Below are positions 52,894-62,264 of a stretch of 64,000 bases of DNA, in pieces; positions within the stretch are counted from its first letter, which is position 1; each line of letters opens with the position of its first letter. The notes under the pieces were generated by a model that did not search any database, had not been told where the DNA came from, and saw nothing but the letters and a program-made list of their open reading frames with translations. This stretch comes from Pseudomonas urmiensis. Its GTDB lineage: Bacteria; Pseudomonadota; Gammaproteobacteria; Pseudomonadales; Pseudomonadaceae. The stretch covers positions 5,089,001 to 5,153,000 of the forward strand of contig NZ_JABWRE020000001.1 of the NCBI RefSeq assembly GCF_014268815.2. Reading direction: 5' to 3'. The position numbers were made by a program, and so were the translations under genes.

Positions 52894-54123
52894 ATGCTCA
52901 ACGGCCTTTGGCTCAGCTTTTTCCTGGTGGCGGCCATTTCCGCCCTGGCCCAATGGCTGGTCGGCGGCAACGCGGGGATCTTCGCCGCGATGGTCGAGAG
53001 CATCTTCGCCATGGCCAAGCTGTCGGTGGAAGTCATGGTGCTGCTGTTCGGCACCCTAACCCTGTGGCTGGGTTTCCTGAAGATTGCCGAGCAGGCCGGT
53101 ATCGTCGAGTGGCTGGCCAAGGTGCTCGGCCCGCTGTTCGCTCGGCTGATGCCTGAAGTGCCGCCTGGGCACCCTGCCCTGGGTTTGATCACCATGAACT
53201 TCGCCGCCAATGGCCTGGGCCTGGACAACGCCGCTACGCCGATCGGCCTGAAGGCCATGCGCGCCTTGCAGGAGCTCAACCCCAGCAGCACGACGGCGAG
53301 CAACGCGCAGATCCTGTTCCTGGTGCTCAACGCCTCGTCGCTGACCCTGCTGCCGGTCACCATCTTCATGTACCGCGCGCAGCAAGGCGCACCTGATCCG
53401 ACCATGGTGTTCCTGCCAATTCTGCTCGCTACCAGCGTCTCGACACTGGTCGGCCTGCTCTCGGTGGCGGTCATGCAGCGCCTGCGCCTGTGGGACCCGG
53501 TGGTGCTCGCCTACCTGATCCCCGGTGCGCTGCTGCTGGGCTGCTTCATGGCCTTCCTCGGCACGCTGTCGGCGGCGGCGCTGGCCAGCCTGTCGTCGAT
53601 CCTTGGCAACCTGACCCTGTTCGGCATCATCATCTTGTTCCTGGTGATCGGCGCGCTGCGACGGGTCAAGGTGTATGAAACCTTCGTCGAAGGCGCCAAG
53701 GAAGGCTTCGACGTCGCCAAGAACCTGCTGCCCTACTTGGTGGCGATGCTTTGTGCAGTGGGTGTGCTGCGGGCCTCGGGCGCCCTTGAGCTGGCTTTGG
53801 ATGGCATCCGCCACGCCGTGGAGTGGATGGGCATGGACACTCGCTTCGTCGAGGGCCTGCCGACCGCGCTGGTCAAACCATTCTCTGGCAGCGCGGCGCG
53901 GGCGATGCTGATCGAGACCATGCAGACCCATGGCGTCGATAGCTTCCCAGCCTTGGTGGCGGCGACCATCCAGGGCAGTACCGAAACCACCTTCTACGTG
54001 TTGGCAGTGTATTTCGGCGCGGTGGGTATCCAGCGCGTGCGTCACGCGGTGGGTTGCGCCCTGCTGGCCGAACTGTCCGGGGTGATCGCGGCGATCTTCG
54101 TCTGCTACTGGTTCTTCGCCTGA
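52894..54123 (+). CDS. Nucleoside recognition domain protein, fused SpmA-SpmB type
   Basis: A 409-residue inner-membrane protein of about ten helices in two halves. The first (about 1-200) has the Gate/SpmA motif NFAANGLGLDNAATPIGLKAM; the second (about 215-409) has the SpmB motif LPTALVKPFSGSAARAM and IQGSTETTFYVLAVYFGAVG. In spore formers these are two proteins; here one chain carries both. Transport of nucleosides or small molecules is guessed from the Gate domain only. ATG 52894 follows GGGGGAACA. Confidence 0.88.
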   Translation: MLNGLWLSFFLVAAISALAQWLVGGNAGIFAAMVESIFAMAKLSVEVMVLLFGTLTLWLGFLKIAEQAGIVEWLAKVLGPLFARLMPEVPPGHPALGLITMNFAANGLGLDNAATPIGLKAMRALQELNPSSTTASNAQILFLVLNASSLTLLPVTIFMYRAQQGAPDPTMVFLPILLATSVSTLVGLLSVAVMQRLRLWDPVVLAYLIPGALLLGCFMAFLGTLSAAALASLSSILGNLTLFGIIILFLVIGALRRVKVYETFVEGAKEGFDVAKNLLPYLVAMLCAVGVLRASGALELALDGIRHAVEWMGMDTRFVEGLPTALVKPFSGSAARAMLIETMQTHGVDSFPALVAATIQGSTETTFYVLAVYFGAVGIQRVRHAVGCALLAELSGVIAAIFVCYWFFA

Positions 54124-54725
54124 GCCTGAGTTGCCTGGGCGACGGTCCAGTCCAGCAGTTGCGCCATCAGTTGGTCGCTGGCCGCTCCGAAGCCGGCGAT
54201 CACTGCTGATACTTGGGTGGTGGTCAGCGGCTGACGCACCTCGAAGCGCCGGCTAGCAAGAATACGCTGGCTGCGCCCTTGCACCAGGCGCGCGTCATAA
54301 CGTATCAGCACCTCCACGCCCCCCGGCCGGTATTCGCTCTGGAACGCCTGCAGCTCGCCTGCCAGCTCATAGTCCGCCTGCAGGTTGCTGTCGTCGGCGC
54401 TCAGGCGCTGCACTCGGCCATCGCGTTGGAAGCCATCGAGCAGGCGGTTACGCACCAGCAAAGGCACCGGGTCGCTCCAGCGGGCGCCCTTGTAGCCGCT
54501 GATGATGTCGCCTTGCGGGATAACCGCAATGCGGGCGCCGGCCAGGGCTTCGCTGGCCAGCGGCTTGTTCAGGCGTAGCGACCAGTCCAGCGGGGTGGCT
54601 GTACGGCTGGCCTGGTTCACTGGCAGGCGATAGATGTCCACCGGCTCACTCTTGGGCAGGATCGAGCAGGCCGTGGCCAGGCTCAGCGCTGCGGCCAGGG
54701 TGACAAGACGCAGCGAAGTGTTCAT
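54105..54725 (-). CDS. PqiC-like ABC transport auxiliary lipoprotein
   Basis: A 206-residue lipoprotein (signal TLAAALSLATACSIL). The body is the PqiC/ABC_trans_aux domain (residues about 30-195, with VDIYRLP start and LVQGRSQRILASRRFEVRQP). It anchors an MCE system to the outer membrane. Its 3' end overlaps the convergent SpmA/B-like gene by 19 bases. Its start overlaps the MCE gene stop by four bases (ATGA). Confidence 0.88.
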   Translation of the reverse strand: MNTSLRLVTLAAALSLATACSILPKSEPVDIYRLPVNQASRTATPLDWSLRLNKPLASEALAGARIAVIPQGDIISGYKGARWSDPVPLLVRNRLLDGFQRDGRVQRLSADDSNLQADYELAGELQAFQSEYRPGGVEVLIRYDARLVQGRSQRILASRRFEVRQPLTTTQVSAVIAGFGAASDQLMAQLLDWTVAQATQAQAKNQ

Positions 54726-55660
54726 GGCTGGAACTCCTTGTTGTTGTCGCGACCCAGCAGGTAGCCGCTTGGGTCCGCCTCCAGTTGGCGCGAGATGCCT
54801 TTGAGGGCGTTGAGGGTTTCGCGCAATTCGCGGATGGCCGGGGTCAGCTGGTTCAGGCCTTGGGCGCCGTCGTCGATCGCTTCGCGGTTGTCCTTGAGCA
54901 GGCTGTTGATGGTCGCGGTGCTCTCGGCCAGCGCTTGCATGGCCTGCTCGGCGCTGCCAAAGGCCTGCTTGCCTTGCGTGCCCAGCAGGCCGTTGGCGTT
55001 GCGCATCAACGTCTGGGTTTCGGCGAGGGTGGCGCTGGCTTGTTTGCCGACTTCGCCCAACTGCTCGATGGCTTGGGTGATTCCGCCCTTCTGGCTGGCG
55101 AAGGCGCCGGTGGTTTGCTCCAGATTGGCCAGGGTGTTGCTCAGGCGGCCGATGTTGTCTTCGGAGAACATCTGGTTGGCGTTGTGCAGCAGCAGGTTGA
55201 TGTTGGTCACCAGGTCGCTGCTGTCGTTGAGCAGGCGCGAAATTGGCGAAGGCGAAGCGACGATCACCGGCAGTTTGCCGTCCTTGCCCTTGAGCTCGGG
55301 GCTTTGCGGGGTGCCACCGGTGAGCTGGATGAACGAGTTGCCGGTGACCCCGGCCAGGGTCAGCTTGGCTTGGGTGTCTTGCTTGACCGGGGTGTCGGCG
55401 CTCAGGCGAATGCGCGCCAGGACCCGGCGCGGATCTTCCGGGTCCAGGCGCAGGGTGGTGACGTCCCCGACCTTGATCCCGTTGTACTGCACCGCGCTAC
55501 CGCGCGACAGGCCCGAGACGGCCTCGTTGAACACCACTTGGTAGTCCTTGAAGGTGTCGTCGACGCTGGACTTGGTCAGCCACAGGCCGAACAGCAGCGC
55601 GCCGGCCACCACCAGTACGGTGACCAGGCCGATGAAGACATGATGAGCTCGGGTTTCCAT
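54722..55660 (-). CDS. MlaD family (MCE domain) protein
   Basis: A 312-residue protein with one N-terminal helix (about 8-28) and an MCE domain (about 35-115, FNEAVSGLSRGSAVQYNGIKVG). A long helical C-terminal part follows (about 150-300) with Gln/Ala-rich heptads that may form a needle-like helical barrel. MCE proteins carry lipids between membranes. Between the ATPase and the PqiC-like gene it completes a transport operon. Confidence 0.92.
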   Translation of the reverse strand: METRAHHVFIGLVTVLVVAGALLFGLWLTKSSVDDTFKDYQVVFNEAVSGLSRGSAVQYNGIKVGDVTTLRLDPEDPRRVLARIRLSADTPVKQDTQAKLTLAGVTGNSFIQLTGGTPQSPELKGKDGKLPVIVASPSPISRLLNDSSDLVTNINLLLHNANQMFSEDNIGRLSNTLANLEQTTGAFASQKGGITQAIEQLGEVGKQASATLAETQTLMRNANGLLGTQGKQAFGSAEQAMQALAESTATINSLLKDNREAIDDGAQGLNQLTPAIRELRETLNALKGISRQLEADPSGYLLGRDNNKEFQP

Positions 55661-55663
55661 GGT

Positions 55664-56458
55664 TCAGCGCTCCTGCCGGGCACTGGCGGCGGCCTGTTCG
55701 GCCGCCCGCCCGCGCGGGCCGTGAAAATAGTCGTGGATCCAGGGATCGTTGGTTTGCTCGACCTCGGCCAAAGGGCCGGCGACCAGGACTTTCTTCTGCG
55801 AAAGCACGGCGATTCGGTCGGTAATGGTGTAGAGCGTGTCAAGATCGTGGGTGATCAGAAACACGCTCAGGCCCAGCGCGTCACGCAGGGTCAGGATCAA
55901 TTGGTCGAACGCCGCTGCGCCAATCGGGTCGAGGCCGGCGGTGGGTTCGTCGAGAAACAGGATATCCGGATCCAACGCCAAGGCGCGGGCCAGCGCTGCA
56001 CGCTTGATCATGCCGCCTGACAGCGACGACGGGTATTTGTCCGCAGCCGAGATCGGCAGGCCCGCCAGGGCCAGTTTGACCCCGGCCAAGTGCTCGGCGT
56101 CGGCCCGCGACAGGCCGGCGTGCTCGATCAGCGGCAGGGCGACGTTTTCGGTGACGGTCAGCGAGGAGAACAGCGCGCCCTTCTGGAACAACACGCCAAA
56201 GCGCCGTTCCACTAACGAGCGTTGCTCATTGTTGAGTTGTGCCAGGTCCTGGCCGAACACCTTGACCAACCCCTCGTTGGGCCGGCGCAGGCCGATGATG
56301 CTGCGCAGCAGCACCGACTTGCCGCTGCCCGAGCCACCGACCACGGCGAGGATCTCGCCCTTGAACAGGTCAAGATCCAGGTTCTCGTGCACGCTCTGGC
56401 GGCCAAAGCGGTTGCACAGGCCGCGCGCCTCGATCACAGCTTCTCGTACGCCAGTCAC
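55664..56458 (-). CDS. ABC transporter ATP-binding protein (MlaF-like)
   Basis: A 264-residue ATPase. Walker A VGGSGSGKS, signature LSGGMIKRAALARAL and Walker B ILFLDEPTAGLDP identify it, and the methionine-isoleucine variation in the signature is typical of MlaF. A C-terminal extension after the H-loop is about 20 residues. It powers lipid movement with the next permease. It overlaps that gene's stop by four bases. Confidence 0.93.
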   Translation of the reverse strand: MTGVREAVIEARGLCNRFGRQSVHENLDLDLFKGEILAVVGGSGSGKSVLLRSIIGLRRPNEGLVKVFGQDLAQLNNEQRSLVERRFGVLFQKGALFSSLTVTENVALPLIEHAGLSRADAEHLAGVKLALAGLPISAADKYPSSLSGGMIKRAALARALALDPDILFLDEPTAGLDPIGAAAFDQLILTLRDALGLSVFLITHDLDTLYTITDRIAVLSQKKVLVAGPLAEVEQTNDPWIHDYFHGPRGRAAEQAAASARQER

Positions 56459-57588
56459 CAGCCCATCTCCATGAAGAACAGCGCGGCCACGGCGTCCAGA
56501 ACGATCACCACGAAAATCGACTGGACCACGCTTGAGGTCGTGTGGGCGCCCACCGACTCAGCGCTGCCACTGACCTTGAAGCCCTCCAGGCAGCCAATGG
56601 CAGCGATCAGGAAGGCGAAGAAGGGGGCCTTGGCCAAGCCGACCAGGAAGTGCTGTACGCCGATGTCGCTTTGCAGCAACGAGAGGAACATGGCCGGCGG
56701 GATATCCAGCGACAGCGCGCAGACCACCCCGCCGCCGACGATGCCGCAGACCATCGCCAGGAAGGTCAGCAGCGGCAGCGAGATCAACAGCGCCAGTACC
56801 CGCGGTACCACCAGCAGCTCAATCGGGTTCAGGCCCAAGGTGCGGATGGCGTCGATCTCTTCGTTGGCTTTCATCGAGCCGATCTGTGCGGTGAAGGCGC
56901 TGGCGGTTCGCCCGGCCATGAGGATGGCGGTGAGCAGTACGCCGAATTCGCGCAGGAATGAAAACGCCACCAGGTCGACGGTAAAGATGGTCGCGCCAAA
57001 GGCCGCCAACACCGTGGCGCCGAGGAAGGCGACCACCGCGCCCACCAGGAAGGTCAACAGGGCGACGATGGGCGCAGCGTCCAGGCCGGTCTGTTCGATA
57101 TGGGCAACCACTGGGGTGATCCGCCAGCGGTGCGGTTGCAGCACGCGGCGCAGCAAGGTTTCGATGATCAGGCCGATGAAACCGAGCAACTGCCGGGTGT
57201 CTTGCCACAGGGTGTCGACGGCGCGGCCGATCCGATCGAGCAGCAGAATCAGGATCGGCCGCTCGGCTTCCTTGACCGGGATGCAGTAGTCCTGCACCGA
57301 GCAGTAGACCGTCTTGAGCAGCGCGCGGTTGGCTTCGGGCAGGTCGTTGGTGCAGTGCGACAGCCGTTCTGAACCGAGCAACTCGGCCAGTAGCGAGGCA
57401 CCGGCGGTGTCCAGGCGGCCGAGTTGGCTCAGGTCGGCGATGGCGTCGGCGGCGAACTGGCTACGCAGTTGCTCGCTGGTACGCTTGAGCTCGGCGTAGT
57501 GGGCCAGGGTCCAGTCACCGGTAATGCGCAGGCAGGCCGGCTGGCTGCTGGTGTCCAGGGTAGCGCTGGGTGTGGTCATGGGCTCCAT
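56455..57588 (-). CDS. MlaE family ABC permease with N-terminal STAS-like domain
   Basis: A 377-residue protein. Residues about 10-110 form a STAS-like domain (LRITGDWTLAHYAELKRTSEQ), which is absent from short MlaE proteins. The MlaE/YrbE permease domain follows (about 140-377), with the EQIG-type helix RTASAFTAQIGSMKANEEIDAIRTLGLNP and five helices. The fusion suggests internal regulation of the transporter. It is first in the operon. ATG 57579 three codons on is an alternative. Confidence 0.92.
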   Translation of the reverse strand: MEPMTTPSATLDTSSQPACLRITGDWTLAHYAELKRTSEQLRSQFAADAIADLSQLGRLDTAGASLLAELLGSERLSHCTNDLPEANRALLKTVYCSVQDYCIPVKEAERPILILLLDRIGRAVDTLWQDTRQLLGFIGLIIETLLRRVLQPHRWRITPVVAHIEQTGLDAAPIVALLTFLVGAVVAFLGATVLAAFGATIFTVDLVAFSFLREFGVLLTAILMAGRTASAFTAQIGSMKANEEIDAIRTLGLNPIELLVVPRVLALLISLPLLTFLAMVCGIVGGGVVCALSLDIPPAMFLSLLQSDIGVQHFLVGLAKAPFFAFLIAAIGCLEGFKVSGSAESVGAHTTSSVVQSIFVVIVLDAVAALFFMEMGW

Positions 57589-57722
57589 GCTTCTGACGGG
57601 CGCGGGGGCGACGGGTCAGATCATAGCGCATCGCCCATGAGTGTATTGCACCTTGGTGCTGTGCTCACTGGCCCTATCGCGCAGTCAAGGCCAACCCCTC
57701 GCCGCTGCGATAAGGTTTGTAG

Positions 57723-58745
57723 TCAGCCCGACGCCGCGTCGTTCACTACCTTGAAGCGCATTACACCGATCACCTGGCCATCCTCGGTCAGCACCCGCAC
57801 CTGCCACTTGCCGATCGGATTGGGCGGGAAGTTCTGCTTGTGGGTCCAGGCACGATAGCCCTCTTTGCGTCCGCCATGGATATCCAGGGCGATCCGGTCG
57901 ACCTCTTTACCGTCCAGCTGCCACACGTGATAGATACGCTCGTTAAGCCCGCGCGGTGCGTTGATCGCGGTGTAGGCGTACAGCCCGCTGCCTTTGATGC
58001 GGCTGGCCGGGATCTCTTCCAGCGACGCGCCTGGCTGACGATTGAGCACTTCGGTGCTGACCGCCACCTCGGTCAACCACAAGGTCGCGGGTGGCACCCA
58101 CGAGCGCAACAGCCAGCCGCCAGCACCGACCGACAGGGTAACCAGCACCAATGCCACGGCGCGCCGCCAGTTATTGATCGGGAAGCTGCTGGCAAGGCTT
58201 GGGAACGACAGCGCCATGGCCGCGATCAGGGCCAGTTTGAAGCTCTGCGCGGTGGTCAGGTGCAAGATGATCGGCAGTGCCGTCAGCAGTGCGGCGAACA
58301 GAGTCAGGGTGTGCAGCGCCATGAACAACCAGCGCCGCGGTGCCAGCCATTTGTAATACAGCGGATCGATGATCGAGATCAGCCCGGCAGCGCCGAGCAG
58401 GCCGGTGAAGATCAGCTGGCCGCTGTTCCAGGTGGTGGTGATGAAGAAGAACGGCAAGACGAAGAACAGGCTTTCCTGGTGGATCATCTGCGTCGCATAG
58501 CGCAGCAGTGGCTGCGGGATTTCGCGCTTGAAGGCGCGGGTGAACAGCCCGGTGAGGGTGTTCTCCAGCATCAGCCAAAGCCAGCTGACCAGCATCAGGA
58601 TAGCCACCCAACTGGCCAGGCCGGCCTGGCGGTCGACCAGAATGAAGCTGCCGATCCCCGAAAGGAAACCGCCAAGCGCGATGATGCCGGGGTAGCGCTT
58701 GAGCAGTTCGATCACGCGCTGGATGAATTGGGGGATGGGGGGCAT
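57723..58745 (-). CDS. DUF5924 and DUF2914 membrane protein
   Basis: A 340-residue protein with about seven membrane helices in residues 15-215 (GGFLSGIGSFILV first), then a periplasmic beta domain (about 225-335) of the DUF2914 type: YHVWQLDGKEVDRIALDIHG and KWQVRVLTEDGQVIGV. The family is conserved in pseudomonads without a known role. The ATG is followed by a proline-rich start (MPPIPQFIQRV). No operon partner is evident. Confidence 0.85.
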   Translation of the reverse strand: MPPIPQFIQRVIELLKRYPGIIALGGFLSGIGSFILVDRQAGLASWVAILMLVSWLWLMLENTLTGLFTRAFKREIPQPLLRYATQMIHQESLFFVLPFFFITTTWNSGQLIFTGLLGAAGLISIIDPLYYKWLAPRRWLFMALHTLTLFAALLTALPIILHLTTAQSFKLALIAAMALSFPSLASSFPINNWRRAVALVLVTLSVGAGGWLLRSWVPPATLWLTEVAVSTEVLNRQPGASLEEIPASRIKGSGLYAYTAINAPRGLNERIYHVWQLDGKEVDRIALDIHGGRKEGYRAWTHKQNFPPNPIGKWQVRVLTEDGQVIGVMRFKVVNDAASG

Positions 58746-58787
58746 GGGTAGCTACTGATATGGGCGGATGAAGCCAAGATCTCTGGC

Positions 58788-58893
58788 GGCCGCACCGGCC
58801 TCTTCGCGGTCAAGCACTGCCACAGGTATCAGCGCGCATGTTCAGAGTGGCGCTGTCCCTGTGGGAGCGGGCTTGCCCGCGAAGGGCCGCGCA
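58788..58893. repeat. Degenerate REP pair, locus 11
   Basis: A decayed left copy (ACCGGCCTCTTCGCGGTCAA...CTGCCACAGG) faces an intact right copy (TGTGGGAGCGGGCTTGCCCG) between two minus-strand genes. Confidence 0.8.
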
Positions 58894-58933
58894 GCGGACC
58901 CAGGATCTTCGGCCGCTACAGGATACCGCCGAA

Positions 58934-60340
58934 TCAGCCGTCCCGTGTAGCGCCACTGGGCCGCGTGGGCGGATGGCGGCGCCGGCGTAGCAAGCCGACA
59001 GCAAGGATCAGCCCCAACAACAACGCCACCAGCCCATAGAGCTCGTCATAGCCAAGCAGCGGCTTCTCGATGCGCAGGTAGCCCGGATCCTTGAGCAGCT
59101 CACGCAGCGCCGCGTCAGCCTGTTTGAGGCTGACCTTGCGCAGTTGCCGGATCGGATCGGTAAAGCGCCCGTCGGTGTAATTGTTCAGTGCGCCCCAGTA
59201 GTAGTCGGCCAGCGCGCTGTTGCCCTGGCTCGACCAGCTTTCCCGGGCGATGGCGAGCTCTTTGATTCGGGAGAAAGTATCGGGGTCGAGGCCGTTCTTG
59301 CGCAGGTGGTCGAACAACTCCTGCAGCACTTTCACCGCCTTATCGACATCCTGGCGTTCCAGGTCGGCGTTGAGGCTGAGCATGCCGCTGTCGCCAAAGC
59401 TCTCGCGCTGCACCGACGGTCCGTAGGACAAACCATGGCGCAGCCGTAGCTGGTCGTACAAGGCCCAGTCCAGGTAGCGCGAAAGCAGGTCGAGGGTCTG
59501 GTCGTGGTCGTTGTCCAGCGTCGGCTCGATGAACAGCCAGTGCAGTTTCACGCTGTCGCCCAGCCAGCCACGGGTGAGGTCGCGGCGTTGCTCGGCCTGT
59601 TGGCTGATGCTGTCCAGATTGCGCCGCTCGCCAGGCTCGATCGCTGGCAGCTCGCCATAGGTGCGCTCCAGGTAGGCCGGAAGCAGGCGGTCAAGACCGC
59701 CAACGATGATCAGGCTCATGTTGTTGGCCGCATACCAATGCTCGCGCAGGGCCTGGACCTGCTCCAGGGTCATGTCGTCAAGGTCAGAGCGTGCCGGGCA
59801 TTTCAGCCCTAGTTCAACCGCCAGCTGGTCGCTGGCACGGTGGCCGATGTCCTGGCGGTCGAGCCAGCGTTGCAGGTGGCCATAGTGGCCGCCATCTTCT
59901 CGCTCGATGATCTTCTTTGCCGTGGCCAGGGCTTTGGCGTCGATCTGGGTATCGCGGATCGCTGCCAGTAGCAGGTCGAGCACTTTGCGCTGGTTGCGCG
60001 CCGGCGCCTCGATGACGAAGGTGGTGTCGGCGCTGCTGGTATAGGCGTTCCATTCTCCGCCCAGGGCCTGCATGCGCTCCTCCAGGCCGCCCTCGCCGGT
60101 TTCGTCGATACCGCTGAACAGGAGGTGTTCGAGCAGGTGCGGCAGTTCGCGCTGGTCACACTCGAAGTCGTCCAGGCCCACCCCCACCACCAGGCGAATC
60201 GCCACATGGTCGCGCTCATAGCCGGATTTGAGGATCACCTGCAAGCCATTGGGCAGCAGGTAGCCCTCCACCTTCGAGCGGTCGAGGGCCAGCGACGGCA
60301 GGCTGCAGATCAGTAGGCAAACGAACATCAGGCTACGCAT
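58934..60340 (-). CDS. M16 family zinc metallopeptidase
   Basis: A 468-residue half-size insulinase-fold peptidase with a Sec signal (MRSLMFVCLLICSLPSLA). The inverted zinc motif H68-LL-E71-H72 is present, and E148 stands 76 residues after H72, the expected third ligand. A C-terminal helix (about 439-458, ELYGLVALLLGLILAVGLLRRRR) anchors it. It should act on the periplasmic side; its substrates are unknown. It lies 30 bases after the Na/Pi cotransporter gene, same strand. Confidence 0.9.
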   Translation of the reverse strand: MRSLMFVCLLICSLPSLALDRSKVEGYLLPNGLQVILKSGYERDHVAIRLVVGVGLDDFECDQRELPHLLEHLLFSGIDETGEGGLEERMQALGGEWNAYTSSADTTFVIEAPARNQRKVLDLLLAAIRDTQIDAKALATAKKIIEREDGGHYGHLQRWLDRQDIGHRASDQLAVELGLKCPARSDLDDMTLEQVQALREHWYAANNMSLIIVGGLDRLLPAYLERTYGELPAIEPGERRNLDSISQQAEQRRDLTRGWLGDSVKLHWLFIEPTLDNDHDQTLDLLSRYLDWALYDQLRLRHGLSYGPSVQRESFGDSGMLSLNADLERQDVDKAVKVLQELFDHLRKNGLDPDTFSRIKELAIARESWSSQGNSALADYYWGALNNYTDGRFTDPIRQLRKVSLKQADAALRELLKDPGYLRIEKPLLGYDELYGLVALLLGLILAVGLLRRRRHPPTRPSGATRDG

Positions 60341-60370
60341 GGGCGAGCTTGGGTCTCCGGTAGTGCGGGT

Positions 60371-62029
60371 TCAAGGCTGGCGGGCTTCGTCCGGTACGCT
60401 GTCGAGCAACAAGCCGCCGGTGTCCGAGCCGCCTAGTACCACATAGGCACTGCTGCAGAACAAAGAGTTCAAACGCTTCATATCGGCGATCAGCTCCAAG
60501 TGTAGCGAACTGGTCTCGATACTTTGCACTACCTTGCGTTGCAATCGGCTGACATGAGCGTGGGCCAAACGCCGTTCCTGGGCGCGAAAACGGCGTTTTT
60601 CGCGCAGCAGCAGGTGGGCGCTCTCTGGGTCGGCACTGAGAAACACCGACAGGCCCAGGCGCAGGTTGGCCAGCAGCTGTTCTTGCAGGCCGGTCAGCTC
60701 TTCCAGGCCGACCTGGGAAAACTCGCGGCGCTGCGAGGTCTTCTGCTGCTGCACTTTGCGCAGCATGCGCTCGATCAGGTCGCTGGCCAGCTTGAGGTTG
60801 ATGGCCAGTTCGATGATCTCGGCCCAGCGGCGGTTGTCTTGTTCGCTCAAGTCTTCGCGCGACATTTGCGCCAGGTACAGTTTGATTGCGCTGTAGAGCG
60901 CCTCGGCATCCTCAGCGAGCGCACGGACCTGTTGCGGGAGTGCGGTCTGGGTGCCGCGCAGGGCGCCGAGCATGGCTTCCAGCAGGCTGTCGACGATATC
61001 GCCCAGGCGCAGGGTCTCGCGCGCGGCGTTGGCCAGGGCCAGGCTGGGGGTCTGCAGGGCCGAGGCATCCAAGTGGCGTGGGCGGATCTGGCCATTGCCA
61101 TTTTCGCGCTCGGGCAGCAGCGCATTGCACAACCGGCCCATGGGCTTGGTGGTCGGCAGCATGATCAGGCAGCGCAGCGTGTTGTAGAGCAGATGGAAGC
61201 CGATTACCAATTCCTGGGGGCTGAAGTTGAGGCTGTCCATCCACTCCACCAGTGGATGCAGGACGGGGATGATCAGCAGTAAGCCGATCAGCTTGTACAG
61301 CAGACTGCCCAGTGCGACTCGCCGGCCAGCAGCGTTCTGCATGCTGGTGGTGAGAAACGCCAGCAGGCCGCTGCCGATGTTGGCCCCGACCACCAGGCCA
61401 ATCGCCACCGGCAGGCTGATCAGTTCGGCGCCGGCCAAGGTGGCGGTCAGCAGCACAGCGGCGAGGCTTGAGTAGGAAATCATCGCGAACAGCGCGCCGA
61501 CCAGGGCATCGAGCAGAATGTCGCCGGTCAACGAGGCAAACAGGACCTTCACCCCTTGCGCCTGGGTGATCGGCGTCGCGGCCTGGACGATCAGTTGCAG
61601 GGCCAGGATGATCAGGCCCAGGCCGATCGCCACGCGGCCCATCTGGCCGAGGCGGGTCTGTTTGCGCGAGAGAAAGAAAATCACCCCGACAAACAGCAGC
61701 AGCGGCGACAGCCACGACAGGTCGAAGGTCAACACCCGGGCCATCAGCGCGGTACCTACGTCGGCGCCGAGCATGATGGCTAACGCCGGGGTCATCGCCA
61801 TCAGGCCCTGGCCGACGAAGGAGGTCACCAGCATGGCGGTGGCGTTGCTGCTCTGCACCATGGCGGTCACCACGATACCGGCGAGAAATGCCAGCGGGCG
61901 CTTGCTCATGTTCTGGCTGAGCACCCGGCGCAGGTTGGAGCCGTAGACCCGCAGGATGCCGGTACGCACGATATGCGTGCCCCACACTAGCAATGCCACG
62001 GCGGAAAGCAGATTGAGCAAGGTCAGCAT
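60371..62029 (-). CDS. Na/Pi cotransporter family protein with PhoU-like domain
   Basis: A 552-residue protein. Residues 1-310 hold two repeats of the Na/Pi cotransporter domain: GGTHIVRTGILRVYG type start, then SSNATAMLVTSFVGQG with QSSNA, and SYSSLAAVLLTATLAG. The rest (about 345-552) is a helical PhoU-like domain. It exports or imports phosphate with sodium and is often linked to phosphate homeostasis. ATG 62029 is chosen; the longer frame runs through a proline-rich leader. Confidence 0.92.
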   Translation of the reverse strand: MLTLLNLLSAVALLVWGTHIVRTGILRVYGSNLRRVLSQNMSKRPLAFLAGIVVTAMVQSSNATAMLVTSFVGQGLMAMTPALAIMLGADVGTALMARVLTFDLSWLSPLLLFVGVIFFLSRKQTRLGQMGRVAIGLGLIILALQLIVQAATPITQAQGVKVLFASLTGDILLDALVGALFAMISYSSLAAVLLTATLAGAELISLPVAIGLVVGANIGSGLLAFLTTSMQNAAGRRVALGSLLYKLIGLLLIIPVLHPLVEWMDSLNFSPQELVIGFHLLYNTLRCLIMLPTTKPMGRLCNALLPERENGNGQIRPRHLDASALQTPSLALANAARETLRLGDIVDSLLEAMLGALRGTQTALPQQVRALAEDAEALYSAIKLYLAQMSREDLSEQDNRRWAEIIELAINLKLASDLIERMLRKVQQQKTSQRREFSQVGLEELTGLQEQLLANLRLGLSVFLSADPESAHLLLREKRRFRAQERRLAHAHVSRLQRKVVQSIETSSLHLELIADMKRLNSLFCSSAYVVLGGSDTGGLLLDSVPDEARQP

Positions 62030-62222
62030 GTACGAGGCCCCCCTGTTGCTGTTGCCCCAACGCGGGGCCAATGGGTGAAGCCGTGAGCCTGGCCCGGGGG
62101 TGGGCGGTTTTTTCCAGTGCTCACTCAAGCTTTAGTTGTTTTACCCAGCTGACGCCAGCTTGGCATGGCTGAAACATATTTGAAACACGCGAGCGCCCTG
62201 CGCTTGCCCAGGGGCAGGAACG

Positions 62223-62245
62223 AAAAAAGGCCCCGGAGGGCCTTT
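62223..62245 (-). terminator. Rho-independent terminator of the TerC gene
   Basis: On the minus strand AAAGGCCC-TCCG-GGGCCTTT is followed by a run of Ts (AAAAAA at 62223-62228 on the plus strand). It lies about 20 bases after the TerC stop codon. Confidence 0.9.
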
Positions 62246-62264
62246 CTTGATTGCGCGCCTGAGC

